A stretch of 64,000 nt of DNA from Bacteroidota bacterium. GTDB taxonomy: Bacteria > Bacteroidota > Bacteroidia > Chitinophagales > Chitinophagaceae. The stretch lies in NCBI GenBank assembly GCA_018266775.1, contig JAFDZS010000006.1, forward strand, positions 124,001-188,000, read 5' to 3'. The position numbers and the translations under genes were made by a program. The notes beneath the pieces were generated by a model. That model was not told the DNA's origin. It saw only the letters and a program-made list of their open reading frames with translations, and searched no databases. This document shows, one piece after another, positions 11,919-19,361 of this stretch. Position 1 is the first letter of the stretch. Each line of letters starts with the position of its first letter.

Positions 11919-12008
11919 ATTGTAATTAAAACGTTTTAGTGTGCAGAAGATCCTTTAAAAATGGGATTAGTTAACTGCTGATGCCACTAACCCTAAATTA
12001 AAGGAGGG

Positions 12009-12016
12009 CAAAGGTA
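12009..12016 (-). promoter_or_regulatory. Putative -7 box for rpoB
   Basis: The minus strand reads TACCTTTG, a match to the Bacteroidota sigma-ABfr -7 consensus TAnnTTTG, about 90 nt upstream of the rpoB ATG. No clear -33 TTG is visible at the expected distance, so the call rests on the -7 box and the position. Confidence 0.45.
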
Positions 12017-12230
12017 GGGAATTATTTTAGATTTCAGGATTGATTATTTTGGATTTTTCCGCTTTTGGAAAGGTTTTTGTGGATAAAGGCTCTTTTTGAC
12101 GGTTTTATGGCTAAGCCGCGGTTGATAATCCCCAAATATTGCTTCCAGGAACTTTACAGGAATGCCTGAATATTTTTAGCTTGCAGGCAGATTGGGCGGA
12201 TTGCCCGGTTATCAATCAATACATATTGCA

Positions 12231-12923
12231 TTGGAACACCTGTTAGATAATATGATCTGGAATGCCCAAACCACGGGCAACAGTATCATTTCGCTTGTAG
12301 AAGACAACACGGCGCTGTACCTGGAAGGTATTGCGCCTTTTGCCGGATTGGCCAGCAACACTTCGGAAAACCTGGATGCGTTATATAAAAGGCTTCCCGC
12401 AAACCGGAGTGTGGCTATTGCTTACCCTGAAACGATCAGCCTTAACCCCGATCAATGGGCAACCACACACCACATGGACTGCTGCCAGATGGTATGCACG
12501 CAACCGCCGGAACATTTCATCACCTCCGTAAGTTATTTGGTACAGCCGCTGACCAAAATTCACGTTCCCCAAATGCTGGAACTGACTGCATTGACCAGGC
12601 CCGGCCCATTCTTTGAACGCACCGTTGAATTTGGCAACTACTACGGGGTCATTATTGAAGGCAGGTTGGCCGCTATGGCCGGCCAGCGCATGAATCCGGT
12701 GCCTTATATGGAAGTCAGCGCCGTGTGCACCCACCCCGATTTCAGGGGTAAGGGCTACGCCAAAGCGGCGATGCTTAAAGTGATGGAACTGATCGTTCAG
12801 CAGTCCTACACCCCGTTTTTACATGTTTTAGCCAATAATTTCAATGCTATCGCCTTGTACGAGTCGATCGGATTTACTATTCGCCGGAATTTATTCATAG
12901 ATATTATTAAAAAGCAGGGGTAA
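12231..12923 (+). CDS. GNAT-family N-acetyltransferase
   Basis: The protein (about 230 aa) has an N-terminal half of unclear fold and a C-terminal GNAT domain. The acetyl-CoA loop is visible as SAVCTHPDFRGKGYAKAAM, and the closing strand ANNFNAIALYESIGF is the usual GNAT motif B. It probably acetylates an amine or amino-acid-like substrate. The start is uncertain: TTG at 12231 gives a LEHLLDNMIW-like beginning, TTG at 12192 would add 13 residues, and ATG at 12252 would remove 7. It is the only plus-strand gene within the otherwise minus-strand rplL-rpoB insert, and is divergent from rpoB. Confidence 0.85.
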   Translation: MEHLLDNMIWNAQTTGNSIISLVEDNTALYLEGIAPFAGLASNTSENLDALYKRLPANRSVAIAYPETISLNPDQWATTHHMDCCQMVCTQPPEHFITSVSYLVQPLTKIHVPQMLELTALTRPGPFFERTVEFGNYYGVIIEGRLAAMAGQRMNPVPYMEVSAVCTHPDFRGKGYAKAAMLKVMELIVQQSYTPFLHVLANNFNAIALYESIGFTIRRNLFIDIIKKQG

Positions 12924-12927
12924 ATGG

Positions 12928-13034
12928 CCTTTTTTAAAAAAGGAGGCTTCTGGAGGAGTCACCGAGGCGTCACTGAGGAGTTGCCCAAGGGTTGAGTTGG
13001 TACGGAGTAAGGGGGCGTTACCGAGGGGTCACCC
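12928..13034. repeat. Degenerate 11-bp repeats next to a perfect 16-bp palindrome
   Basis: CCTTTTTTAAAAAAGG (12928-12943) is a perfect palindrome just after the acetyltransferase stop. Behind it are 11-bp units: GAGGAGTCACC (12953), GAGGCGTCACT (12964), GAGGAGTTGCC (12975), then after a gap GGGGCGTTACC (13012) and GAGGGGTCACC (13023). The segment is much more G-rich than its surroundings and encodes nothing I can support. Confidence 0.6.
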
Positions 13035-13115
13035 GGGGTAAAGTGAATGCGCAGCAATAAAAATGGATGCTTTGTTATGCTGTTTGCCGGAAAGCCTGCA
13101 CAAACTTAAGGCTGA

Positions 13116-13673
13116 TCAATCATAAGCCTTAAACCCTATTTTATTCCGGGTTGCAGGTTTGGCCTCTTTTGCGATCAACTCTTTCAACACGGTAAAAATG
13201 TTTTCGATGTCTTTGCTGTTTTTCTCCGTGTTGCTTTTAATGGAACTTACTTCTTTTTCCAGTTTGGCCAATTGCATCAAAATTTCTTTATGTGTGAGGG
13301 CATATTCCCTGAGCCTTGTAAATACCCGTATGATCCTGATGTTTACCTCAATGGCTGTTTTGCTGTTTAAAACACTCGATAACATGGCTACACCCTGCTC
13401 AGTAAAAGCCATCGGCATATACCTGATACCGCCCCAACTTGAGGTGCCAATTTGGCTCCTCAAGTTTTCAAACTCTTTTTGCGAAAGCACAAACATAAAA
13501 TCCTTTGGAAACCGGTCGATATTACGTTTTACTTGTCTTTTAAGTTGCTTTGTTTCTACATCGTACATTTCTGCCAGATCCTGATCCAGCATTACCTTTT
13601 GACCCCGCATCACATAAATATGGTTCAATATTTTTTGTTCTGCCACCAAAACCTGTAATTCTTTCTTTGCCAT
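13116..13673 (-). CDS. ORF6N domain-containing protein
   Basis: The 185-aa protein has an N-terminal ORF6N domain (about 12-110), a KilA-N-like DNA-binding fold first seen in phages. Typical blocks are IYVMRGQKVMLDQDLAEMYDVETKQLKRQVKRN (read from about residue 19), then FPKDFMFVLSQKEF and a RYMPMAFTEQGVAMLSSVL segment. The C-terminal third is a Lys/Glu-rich coiled coil (about 135-175). Such proteins occur in phages and integrated elements, and the tyrosine-recombinase remnant beside it supports that origin. The molecular role of ORF6N proteins is not established; DNA binding is the family-based inference. Confidence 0.85.
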   Translation of the reverse strand: MAKKELQVLVAEQKILNHIYVMRGQKVMLDQDLAEMYDVETKQLKRQVKRNIDRFPKDFMFVLSQKEFENLRSQIGTSSWGGIRYMPMAFTEQGVAMLSSVLNSKTAIEVNIRIIRVFTRLREYALTHKEILMQLAKLEKEVSSIKSNTEKNSKDIENIFTVLKELIAKEAKPATRNKIGFKAYD

Positions 13674-13706
13674 TTTACTTGTTTATATTTTGTAAATATA
13701 GCTATG

Positions 13707-14031
13707 CTAAGCCGTTAGTAATATTTTCTGTTTCAGTTTATCAAACATACGGCTGACTTCCTGATCCTGGCAGGCCTGTGCAATGGCGACATAGCGGAAG
13801 AACTCCTTACTCATGGGACTGTGGCCGCTTATTTTACGCACCACCTGCTCCGGCACGCCCAGGCTGAGCATAGTAGTAATGGCGGTACGGCACATGGTAT
13901 GCGTGGTAACGAGATCGCAGAAACGGTATTGCTGCTTTTTATTGTCAACCAGCTTACCGATTTCTTTATATGATATAAGCCGTTGGTTAAAAAAACACAC
14001 GGCGGCGAAGATCGGGTTGGTACAATGGAAA
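13707..14031 (-). pseudogene. Tyrosine recombinase (phage-type integrase), C-terminal remnant
   Basis: About 100 codons keep only the end of the catalytic domain: HTMCR (the H-x-x-R box), KISGHSPMSKEFFRY (second histidine and the nucleophilic tyrosine), then a short tail. The N-terminal DNA-binding domain and the box I arginine are absent. The frame is open upstream to the end of the next gene with no convincing start; a GTG at 14000 is the only candidate. It resembles recombinases of Bacteroidota integrative elements. A whole integrase would be near 400 aa, so this is read as a decayed insertion scar. Confidence 0.75.
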
Positions 14032-15018
14032 TTATTGGCAACTGAATTTTTTCAATGCGGTTAACCGGCCTTTGGAATCCAGTATGCGCAATTGAAGAGG
14101 AATCCCCTTGTCATTATAAGTATATTCTTCCTTTGAAACAACATTATTATTGTGCTCATAAACAATGGTATTGATGTTTCCTTTTGCATCATACCTGTAC
14201 CTGATGTCGTTGGTATCGGTAACGTTTTTCTTTATTGTTTTTGCTGGTGTACCGGGTACGTAAATGCCAAAAGCCACCACCCCATCTGTAGCAGGTTTGT
14301 ATTCGCTTGTTTCGTAAGTATATTCTGAATGCGTTACCTGCAACCTGCCGTCAGCATCGTATGACCAGCTGTCATAACGTATAGATTTATTATCACTGTA
14401 AGTATAGGTTGAACTGGTTAAGCGGCCCTTATCATCATAAACCATCCTGATATTGTCCCGTTGTGGTTTATTTCCATAACTATAATTGAAAGAAGCATTT
14501 TCCGGGCTCGTGGCTTTACCCCCGATACTTTGTACGGTATAATTTGTGACCATTGACTGTGCTTTTAGGTTGAATGTAACAGCAATACTCTTACCTGTAA
14601 TCAAACCTTCTGCATTGCGGGCTACCTGGCCAACGGTACCAGATTCAAAGCCATCATCTGCCACTACCTGGTAACTCATCAGCAATCCATTTTTCGGATC
14701 AAACGAATATTGCTCATTACGCACCAGTTTGGTGGTATCCTTTCCAAAAACGGCCTGTAGTTGCACCAGCAAAGGCGTGGTTTGAAAATACGCTATGGAA
14801 TAGACAGTGATCTTATCTACCTGTTGCATGTTGGCCTGGTGTGTATTGGTATCCACTACGTAAGCTGTTTCGCGGATATAGGTAACCTTATTGTTTTTAA
14901 CACCCTGCATTTCGACCAATACGGGCTGGCCAGCTCCGGTCATATTCATATCCGCCTGTGGCATTTGTGCGACACATTTTACTGCAATTAACAGCAACAG
15001 CATCAATAGATTTTTCAT
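14032..15018 (-). CDS. Secreted protein with YD-like repeats, unknown function
   Basis: The 328-aa protein starts with a Sec signal peptide (MKNLLMLLLLIAVKCVAQ). Its second half contains repeated short blocks such as RMVYDDKGRLTSSTY, WSYDADGRLQV, YRYDAKGNINT and YTYNDKGIPLQ, which look like the YD/RHS-type beta-strand repeats seen in many small Bacteroidota surface proteins. It is far too short for an RHS toxin and has no toxin tip. It probably sits in the periplasm or outer membrane. The last codons lie where the integrase remnant begins, so the native C-terminus may have been altered by that insertion. Confidence 0.7.
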   Translation of the reverse strand: MKNLLMLLLLIAVKCVAQMPQADMNMTGAGQPVLVEMQGVKNNKVTYIRETAYVVDTNTHQANMQQVDKITVYSIAYFQTTPLLVQLQAVFGKDTTKLVRNEQYSFDPKNGLLMSYQVVADDGFESGTVGQVARNAEGLITGKSIAVTFNLKAQSMVTNYTVQSIGGKATSPENASFNYSYGNKPQRDNIRMVYDDKGRLTSSTYTYSDNKSIRYDSWSYDADGRLQVTHSEYTYETSEYKPATDGVVAFGIYVPGTPAKTIKKNVTDTNDIRYRYDAKGNINTIVYEHNNNVVSKEEYTYNDKGIPLQLRILDSKGRLTALKKFSCQ

Positions 15019-15249
15019 TACTCCAATTTGCGTGTAAAATACAAAGGAGATTTATGCCGGATATAAGTGGTGGAGGGTATATTTATATGGTATAACATGC
15101 CTTTTGCCTGCTGATACATAAAATCGAATCGCGCTGTTTTGAATGCTATTTTACCGGGCAAAAAATTTAACTGATTGCAGCCAAAGGTTTCATAAAATCA
15201 CTTGTATAATAAAAAGCCAGAACTAATGTATTCTTTTCTATACATTCAA

Positions 15250-15277
15250 TAAAAAACCGGGCTGCTACGCAGCCCGG
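15250..15277 (-). terminator. Intrinsic terminator after rplL
   Basis: Stem CCGGGCTGC (15257-15265) / GCAGCCCGG (15269-15277), 3-nt loop, followed on the minus strand by a run of T (15256-15251). It ends the rplKAJL unit before the accessory insert. Confidence 0.88.
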
Positions 15278-15308
15278 CCATAATTCACTTTCTTTAGATC
15301 AGACCAAA

Positions 15309-15680
15309 TTAAGCAATTTCAACTTCAGCACCAGCCTCAGTTAATTTGTTTTTCAGGTCTTCAGCAGTGGCTTTATCAACGCCTTCTTTAACAGGTTTTG
15401 GAGCGCCATCTACTAAATCCTTAGCTTCTTTCAGACCCAAACCGGTTAATTCTTTAACGATTTTTACTACTGCTAATTTGTTAGCACCACCGCTTTTCAG
15501 AACAACATTGAAAGATGTTTTTTCTTCAACAGCAGCAGCACCGCCGCCACCATCGCTCACTACAACTGCAGCAGCAGCTGGTTCAATACCGTATTCTGTT
15601 TTTAAGAATTCAGCTAATTCCTGAACTTCTTTTACTGTTAAGCCTACTAATGATTCGGCTAATGCTTTTACGTCTGCCAT
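15309..15680 (-). CDS. rplL: 50S ribosomal protein L7/L12
   Basis: The 123-aa stalk protein has the dimerising N-terminal helices ([21 protein letters not shown]), an Ala/Gly-rich hinge (about 36-52) and the conserved C-terminal domain ([20 protein letters not shown] to GAEVEIA), which recruits GTPase factors. It follows rplJ after a 152-nt spacer with inverted repeats and is closed by a strong terminator, so rpoB is not its direct continuation here. Confidence 0.98.
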   Translation of the reverse strand: MADVKALAESLVGLTVKEVQELAEFLKTEYGIEPAAAAVVVSDGGGGAAAVEEKTSFNVVLKSGGANKLAVVKIVKELTGLGLKEAKDLVDGAPKPVKEGVDKATAEDLKNKLTEAGAEVEIA

Positions 15681-15714
15681 AATGTTTAATTTTTCCCGCC
15701 TTCATTGTTTGTTC

Positions 15715-15827
15715 ACTCCGGCGGAGTGTTTAAAAAAATTGTTTTTATTCCCTTAAACCCGGGATGGGTTGTATGTTCATTTGTGTATTAGTTAACTGAT
15801 TTATCAGTAAATCTTAACTACTGATAA
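15715..15827 (-). promoter_or_regulatory. Inverted repeats in the rplJ-rplL spacer
   Basis: Two symmetrical elements lie between rplJ and rplL: CACTCCG/CGGAGTG at 15715-15729 and TTTATCAGT/ACTGATAAA at about 15799-15827 with an 11-nt loop. In the minus-strand mRNA they could fold ahead of the rplL start. A role in setting the L10:L12 ratio or in mRNA processing is an inference. Confidence 0.4.
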
Positions 15828-15832
15828 ACTGA

Positions 15833-16342
15833 TTAACCTTCCACTGGAGCAGCAGCTTCGGGCCTGTTTTGCAGGGCGCCAATAACACGCTGAATTGGAG
15901 ATTGCAGTAAGCCAATAACTTCTCCGATAAGCTCGTTTTTGGTCTTGATCTTGGTTAATGCTTTCAGTTGATTGTCGCCAACAAATACATCACCATTGAT
16001 GAAAGCTGCTTTTAATTCAGGTTTTTCGCTTTTGCTGTCTGTACGGAAGCTGCTTAAAATTACAGCGGGTTCTTTTGGATTATCGCTGAACAATAAAGCG
16101 GTTACCCTGTGCAGTGAGTCGTACACACCGGCATATTTATCTGCATCAATGCTTTCCAGTGCTTTCTTGATGAGTGTGTTCTTGGCCACCCTCATCTCTA
16201 CCTGCTTGTTAAAGCAAGCCCTGCGCAGTTGAGATACCTGTGCAACGGTCAGGCTTTCGGTATCAGTAATGTAGAAGTTACTGTATTGATTGAATTTCTC
16301 TTTCAGAAACTCAATAACTTCATTTTTTTCCTGTTTTGTCAT
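15833..16342 (-). CDS. rplJ: 50S ribosomal protein L10
   Basis: The 169-aa protein anchors the L7/L12 stalk to 23S rRNA. The segments SQLRRACFNKQVEMRVAKNTL and KTKNELIGEVIGLLQSPIQRVIGAL are typical of L10, and the C-terminal helix that binds L12 dimers is short. It lies 59 nt after rplA in the usual rplKAJL order and is probably autoregulated through its mRNA leader as in other bacteria, although no leader structure was established here. Confidence 0.97.
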   Translation of the reverse strand: MTKQEKNEVIEFLKEKFNQYSNFYITDTESLTVAQVSQLRRACFNKQVEMRVAKNTLIKKALESIDADKYAGVYDSLHRVTALLFSDNPKEPAVILSSFRTDSKSEKPELKAAFINGDVFVGDNQLKALTKIKTKNELIGEVIGLLQSPIQRVIGALQNRPEAAAPVEG

Positions 16343-16401
16343 AACAAATATTTTTTATTGAATTACCTTGCCTTAAGCCAAGGGCAATTCAGAATTCAGA
16401 T

Positions 16402-17091
16402 TTAGTTTTGAACAGATTTAGTGTCAATTGCAATACCGGGACTCATTGAACTGGCCATGCTAACACCTTTCAAATAAGTACCTTTTGAAGAGGAAGGTTT
16501 TAATTTGATGATTGCATTGATCAGTTCCTGGCTGTTTTCAGCAATTTTTTCCGGGGAGAAACTTACACGGCCAATTGATGCATGGATGATACCCACTTTA
16601 TCAACTTTAAATGCAATTTTACCGCCTTTCAAATCTGTGATTGCACCAGCCACATCATTGGTAACAGTTCCTGTTTTAGGGTTAGGCATCAGGTTACGCG
16701 GGCCTAATACTTTACCCAGCTTACCAATCTTAGGCATTACAGAAGGTGTAGCCACAATTACGTCTACATCCGTCCAGCCACCTTCAATTTTTGTAATGAA
16801 CTCATCCAGGCCTACATAATCTGCACCAGCTGCTGTAGCTTCAGCAACTTTTTCAGGAGTACATAATACCAGAACACGTTTCGTTTTTCCGGTACCGTGA
16901 GGAAGAGATACTGTACCGCGGATAGCCTGGTCGGCTTTTTTAGGGTCTACTCCCAATTTGATATGTAAGTCAACAGAACTGTCAAACTTGGTGGTGTTTA
17001 CTTCTTTAACTAAAGTTGAAGCTTCTTTCAGGGAATAAGCTTTGTTTTTATCAACCTTAGTATTTGCAACTTTTCTTTTTTTCGTAATCAT
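16402..17091 (-). CDS. rplA: 50S ribosomal protein L1
   Basis: The 229-aa protein of the L1 stalk shows the family blocks [53 protein letters not shown] and [14 protein letters not shown]. It binds 23S rRNA beside the E site and helps release deacylated tRNA. It follows rplK by 26 nt, consistent with co-transcription and translational coupling. Confidence 0.98.
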   Translation of the reverse strand: MITKKRKVANTKVDKNKAYSLKEASTLVKEVNTTKFDSSVDLHIKLGVDPKKADQAIRGTVSLPHGTGKTKRVLVLCTPEKVAEATAAGADYVGLDEFITKIEGGWTDVDVIVATPSVMPKIGKLGKVLGPRNLMPNPKTGTVTNDVAGAITDLKGGKIAFKVDKVGIIHASIGRVSFSPEKIAENSQELINAIIKLKPSSSKGTYLKGVSMASSMSPGIAIDTKSVQN

Positions 17092-17117
17092 TTCTTACAA
17101 AATTTTAAGGTTAATAA

Positions 17118-17561
17118 TTAATTTTCCCAGGGGGCTTTGCCTTCAACAGTTAAACCCATGCTGCGTGCAGTACCTGCCACCATGCTCATCGCACTGTTCA
17201 GGGTAAAAGCATTCAGGTCGGGCATTTTATCTTTTGCGATTTCTTCAATTTGCGCCCAGGTAACTTTACCTACCTTGTTACGGTTGGGTTCTTTACTGCC
17301 GCTTTGAATTTTCGCAGCTTCCAGTAATTGAACTGCAGCCGGCGGAGTTTTAATAACGAAATCGAAAGATTTGTCTGCGTAAACAGTGATTAATACAGGA
17401 AGTACTTTTCCTGGTCGGTCCTGGGTCCTGGCATTGAATTGCTTACAGAACTCCATGATGTTGACACCTTTAGAACCCAGGGCGGGTCCGATTGGCGGTG
17501 CCGGATTGGCTTGTCCTCCTTTACATTGGAGTTTCACATAGCCAGTGATTTCTTTAGCCAT
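17118..17561 (-). CDS. rplK: 50S ribosomal protein L11
   Basis: The 147-aa protein has the L11 N-terminal block [20 protein letters not shown] and the C-terminal rRNA-binding segment ending in [12 protein letters not shown]. It sits in the GTPase-associated centre and is needed for the stringent response through RelA. It is the first gene of the rplKAJL unit; a TACCTTTG box lies about 85 nt upstream. Confidence 0.98.
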   Translation of the reverse strand: MAKEITGYVKLQCKGGQANPAPPIGPALGSKGVNIMEFCKQFNARTQDRPGKVLPVLITVYADKSFDFVIKTPPAAVQLLEAAKIQSGSKEPNRNKVGKVTWAQIEEIAKDKMPDLNAFTLNSAMSMVAGTARSMGLTVEGKAPWEN

Positions 17562-17644
17562 TGTTTTTAGATTTTTGGTGATAGCGTTCAGGCATTTTTA
17601 CCTGAACTCCCAATCAATATTCTATAAGATCTATTTTGGGACGG

Positions 17645-17652
17645 CAAAGGTA
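17645..17652 (-). promoter_or_regulatory. Putative -7 box for rplKAJL
   Basis: The minus strand reads TACCTTTG, matching TAnnTTTG, 84 nt upstream of the rplK ATG and downstream of the DUF4920 gene terminator. No good -33 element is visible. Confidence 0.5.
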
Positions 17653-17747
17653 GAAAAATATTTTGAGTTTTATGCCTTTTCAGGGGTGTTTTTTATAATT
17701 ATTTTTCGTTATCTCCCTCGCTGGATAAGGCTTCTGTTGTCCCTGCA

Positions 17748-17771
17748 TAAAAAATCCCGGCAAGCCGGGAT
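17748..17771 (-). terminator. Intrinsic terminator after the DUF4920 gene
   Basis: Stem ATCCCGGC (17754-17761) / GCCGGGAT (17764-17771), followed on the minus strand by a T run. It separates DUF4920 from rplK. Confidence 0.8.
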
Positions 17772-17792
17772 GTTAAACCTGGTATCTTTATT

Positions 17793-18260
17793 TCAGAGTA
17801 CTAAAATGCCTTTTGCCTGCATCACAATCTCTTTTTTAGGCTCTTTTATTGCTTCAATCTCTGCTTTACTTTTGCCGGCATCTTCCGCATAATGCTTCAG
17901 CATCTCTACAGAAGTTTCTTTTACTTCTGCTGTGCCATCGGCAATTATAGTTTTTCCATTTAGTGCCAGGGGTACGGTAAATGCATGGTCTTTCATCCGG
18001 ATCATCATTGGGCCACTGGATGTTTCCATCCTGATCCAGCATCCCTCCGCCTTACACACTTCCACCACTTTGCCTTTTATTTTTACATCGGCAGTTGCTT
18101 TTCCATCCAAAGTTTTAGATAACTCATTGGCTTCGATGGCACCTGCTGAAGTTGTCTTATTGCCAAAATTCATTCCTTTTTTGGCAGGGCCTTTCGGGGG
18201 TTGCGCCAGTACACAAACAGTCATCAATAGTGCACTAAATAGAATAAATACTTTTTTCAT
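17793..18260 (-). CDS. DUF4920 domain-containing secreted protein
   Basis: The 155-aa protein has a Sec signal peptide (MKKVFILFSALLMTVCVLAQ). A compact beta domain follows, with GKVVEVCKAEGCWIRMETSSG and a later VPLALNGKTIIADGTAEV stretch, as in the DUF4920 family; the two cysteines in VCKAEGCW are conserved and may form a disulphide or bind metal. The function of the family is unknown. It interrupts the normally contiguous nusG-rplK order, starts 28 nt from the nusG terminator stem and has its own terminator. Confidence 0.82.
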   Translation of the reverse strand: MKKVFILFSALLMTVCVLAQPPKGPAKKGMNFGNKTTSAGAIEANELSKTLDGKATADVKIKGKVVEVCKAEGCWIRMETSSGPMMIRMKDHAFTVPLALNGKTIIADGTAEVKETSVEMLKHYAEDAGKSKAEIEAIKEPKKEIVMQAKGILVL

Positions 18261-18281
18261 ATTGCTTAGTTTTCTATAAAA

Positions 18282-18307
18282 ATAAAAAAAGCCACCTGAA
18301 GTGGCTT
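18282..18307 (-). terminator. Intrinsic terminator after nusG
   Basis: Stem AAGCCAC (18289-18295) / GTGGCTT (18301-18307), followed on the minus strand by TTTTTTTATTTTT. It lies 8 nt past the nusG stop. Confidence 0.75.
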
Positions 18308-18314
18308 GAATATT

Positions 18315-18920
18315 TTATGCTATTTTTTCTACCTGCATATAACTGAGTTCCACCGGTGTAGCCCGTCCAAATATCTTTACCTGAACTTTCAGCTTTTTCT
18401 TCTCGTCGTTCACTTCTTCAATCACACCATTGAAATCGTTGAAAGGCCCATCAATGATTTTTACTGTCTCGCCAATAATGAATGGCTCGCTCATGGTAAC
18501 GCCTCCCACTTCACTCATTTCGTCTACCTTACCCAGCATCTTATTTACTTCTGCCTTACGTAAAGAGATGATATTTCCTTTAGATCCTTTTCCATCAGTA
18601 AGAAAATGCATTACGTTACTCACGTTACTCATGGTTTGAATCATATCGTCATGCAGTTTTCCATCGGCTACTTCAATCATGATATATCCCGGATAGAAAT
18701 TCCTTTCCCGCATTACTTTTTTACCTGCCTGCACTTTGTATACTTTTTCCACCGGTAAGAAAACCTGCTTTACTATATTACTCCAGCCATTGCGTACAAT
18801 GTCTTTATCCAGGTATTCCTTCACTTTGCGTTCTTTACCACTCACTACGCGAAGTACATACCATTTACTCTCCTTTTCAGGCTTCTCCGCTTTTTCTGTA
18901 ATTGGTGTTGTCACTTCCAT
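18315..18920 (-). CDS. nusG: Transcription termination/antitermination protein NusG
   Basis: The 201-aa protein has an NGN domain beginning KWYVLRVVSGKERKVKEYL and including FYPGYIMIEV, then the KOW domain with the block GETVKIIDGPFNDFNGVIEEV near the C-terminus. NusG binds RNA polymerase at the clamp and links it to Rho or the ribosome. About 18 charged residues precede the NGN domain. It directly follows secE (7-nt gap), the conserved order. Confidence 0.97.
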   Translation of the reverse strand: MEVTTPITEKAEKPEKESKWYVLRVVSGKERKVKEYLDKDIVRNGWSNIVKQVFLPVEKVYKVQAGKKVMRERNFYPGYIMIEVADGKLHDDMIQTMSNVSNVMHFLTDGKGSKGNIISLRKAEVNKMLGKVDEMSEVGGVTMSEPFIIGETVKIIDGPFNDFNGVIEEVNDEKKKLKVQVKIFGRATPVELSYMQVEKIA

Positions 18921-18927
18921 GATCTGA

Positions 18928-19128
18928 TTATCCTTGTTTAAATAAAGAATAGATAAATTTTAAACTATTGCTTGCAGCAAAGTCCATGATTCCTACTACA
19001 AGTGTAATTACCACTGTAGCTCCCAGAACAATCATTGTGGATTGTTGTAATTGCTCCCATGTAGGCCAGGTCACTTTTTGTACCAGCTCTGCATAAGAGT
19101 CCCTGATGTATGCACGTACCTTATTCAT
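18928..19128 (-). CDS. secE: Preprotein translocase subunit SecE
   Basis: The 66-aa protein has the short SecE form: an amphipathic N-terminal helix (MNKVRAYIRDSYAELVQKVTWPTWEQL) and one transmembrane helix (IVLGATVVITLVVGIMDFA). It clamps SecY in the SecYEG channel. The start at 19128 is chosen because the family begins just before this amphipathic helix; an upstream ATG at 19149 would add seven poorly conserved residues. Confidence 0.93.
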   Translation of the reverse strand: MNKVRAYIRDSYAELVQKVTWPTWEQLQQSTMIVLGATVVITLVVGIMDFAASNSLKFIYSLFKQG

Positions 19129-19190
19129 TTTCCGTGATTGATTGATCAAAATTCCTGTTGAGATTTATCTCCGCAGGCTTATTTTATTTG

Positions 19191-19261
19191 CACGGGCACT
19201 AGGATTCGAACCCAGATCAAAGGTTTTGGAGACCCGTATGCTACCGTTGCACCATGCCCGT
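19191..19261 (-). tRNA. tRNA-Trp (CCA)
   Basis: The 71-nt minus-strand sequence folds as a cloverleaf: acceptor ACGGGCA/TGCCCGT, anticodon loop TCTCCAAAA giving CCA, and T arm GGGTTCGAATCC. CCA is not encoded. It lies between tuf and secE, the same place as trpT in many bacteria. Confidence 0.96.
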
Positions 19262-19314
19262 ATAAAAGCTAAAAGCTATTCCGATATTATCGAAACAGCT
19301 TTTAGAATATGTTG

Positions 19315-19322
19315 CAAATATA
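19315..19322 (-). promoter_or_regulatory. Putative -7 box for tRNA-Trp-secE-nusG
   Basis: The minus strand reads TATATTTG, matching TAnnTTTG, 54 nt upstream of the mature tRNA-Trp. A -33 TTG at the right distance is not obvious. The inverted repeat CTAAAAGCT/AGCTTTTAG (19269-19305) lies between this box and the tRNA. Confidence 0.4.
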
Positions 19323-19361
19323 GAAATTATTTGCTAAAAAGCTAAAAGCTTGTGCTTTCGC

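Noticed and set aside
13707..14000. Functional small recombinase
   Set aside because: The box I arginine and the whole DNA-binding domain are missing, so it cannot be an active tyrosine recombinase.
14032..15018. RHS/polymorphic toxin
   Set aside because: The YD-like repeats are few, the protein is only 328 aa, and there is neither a toxin tip nor an adjacent immunity gene.
19262..19361. Terminator of tuf formed by CTAAAAGCT/AGCTTTTAG
   Set aside because: The stem is AT-rich with a long loop and has no T run on the minus strand, so it is only noted as an inverted repeat between tuf and tRNA-Trp.
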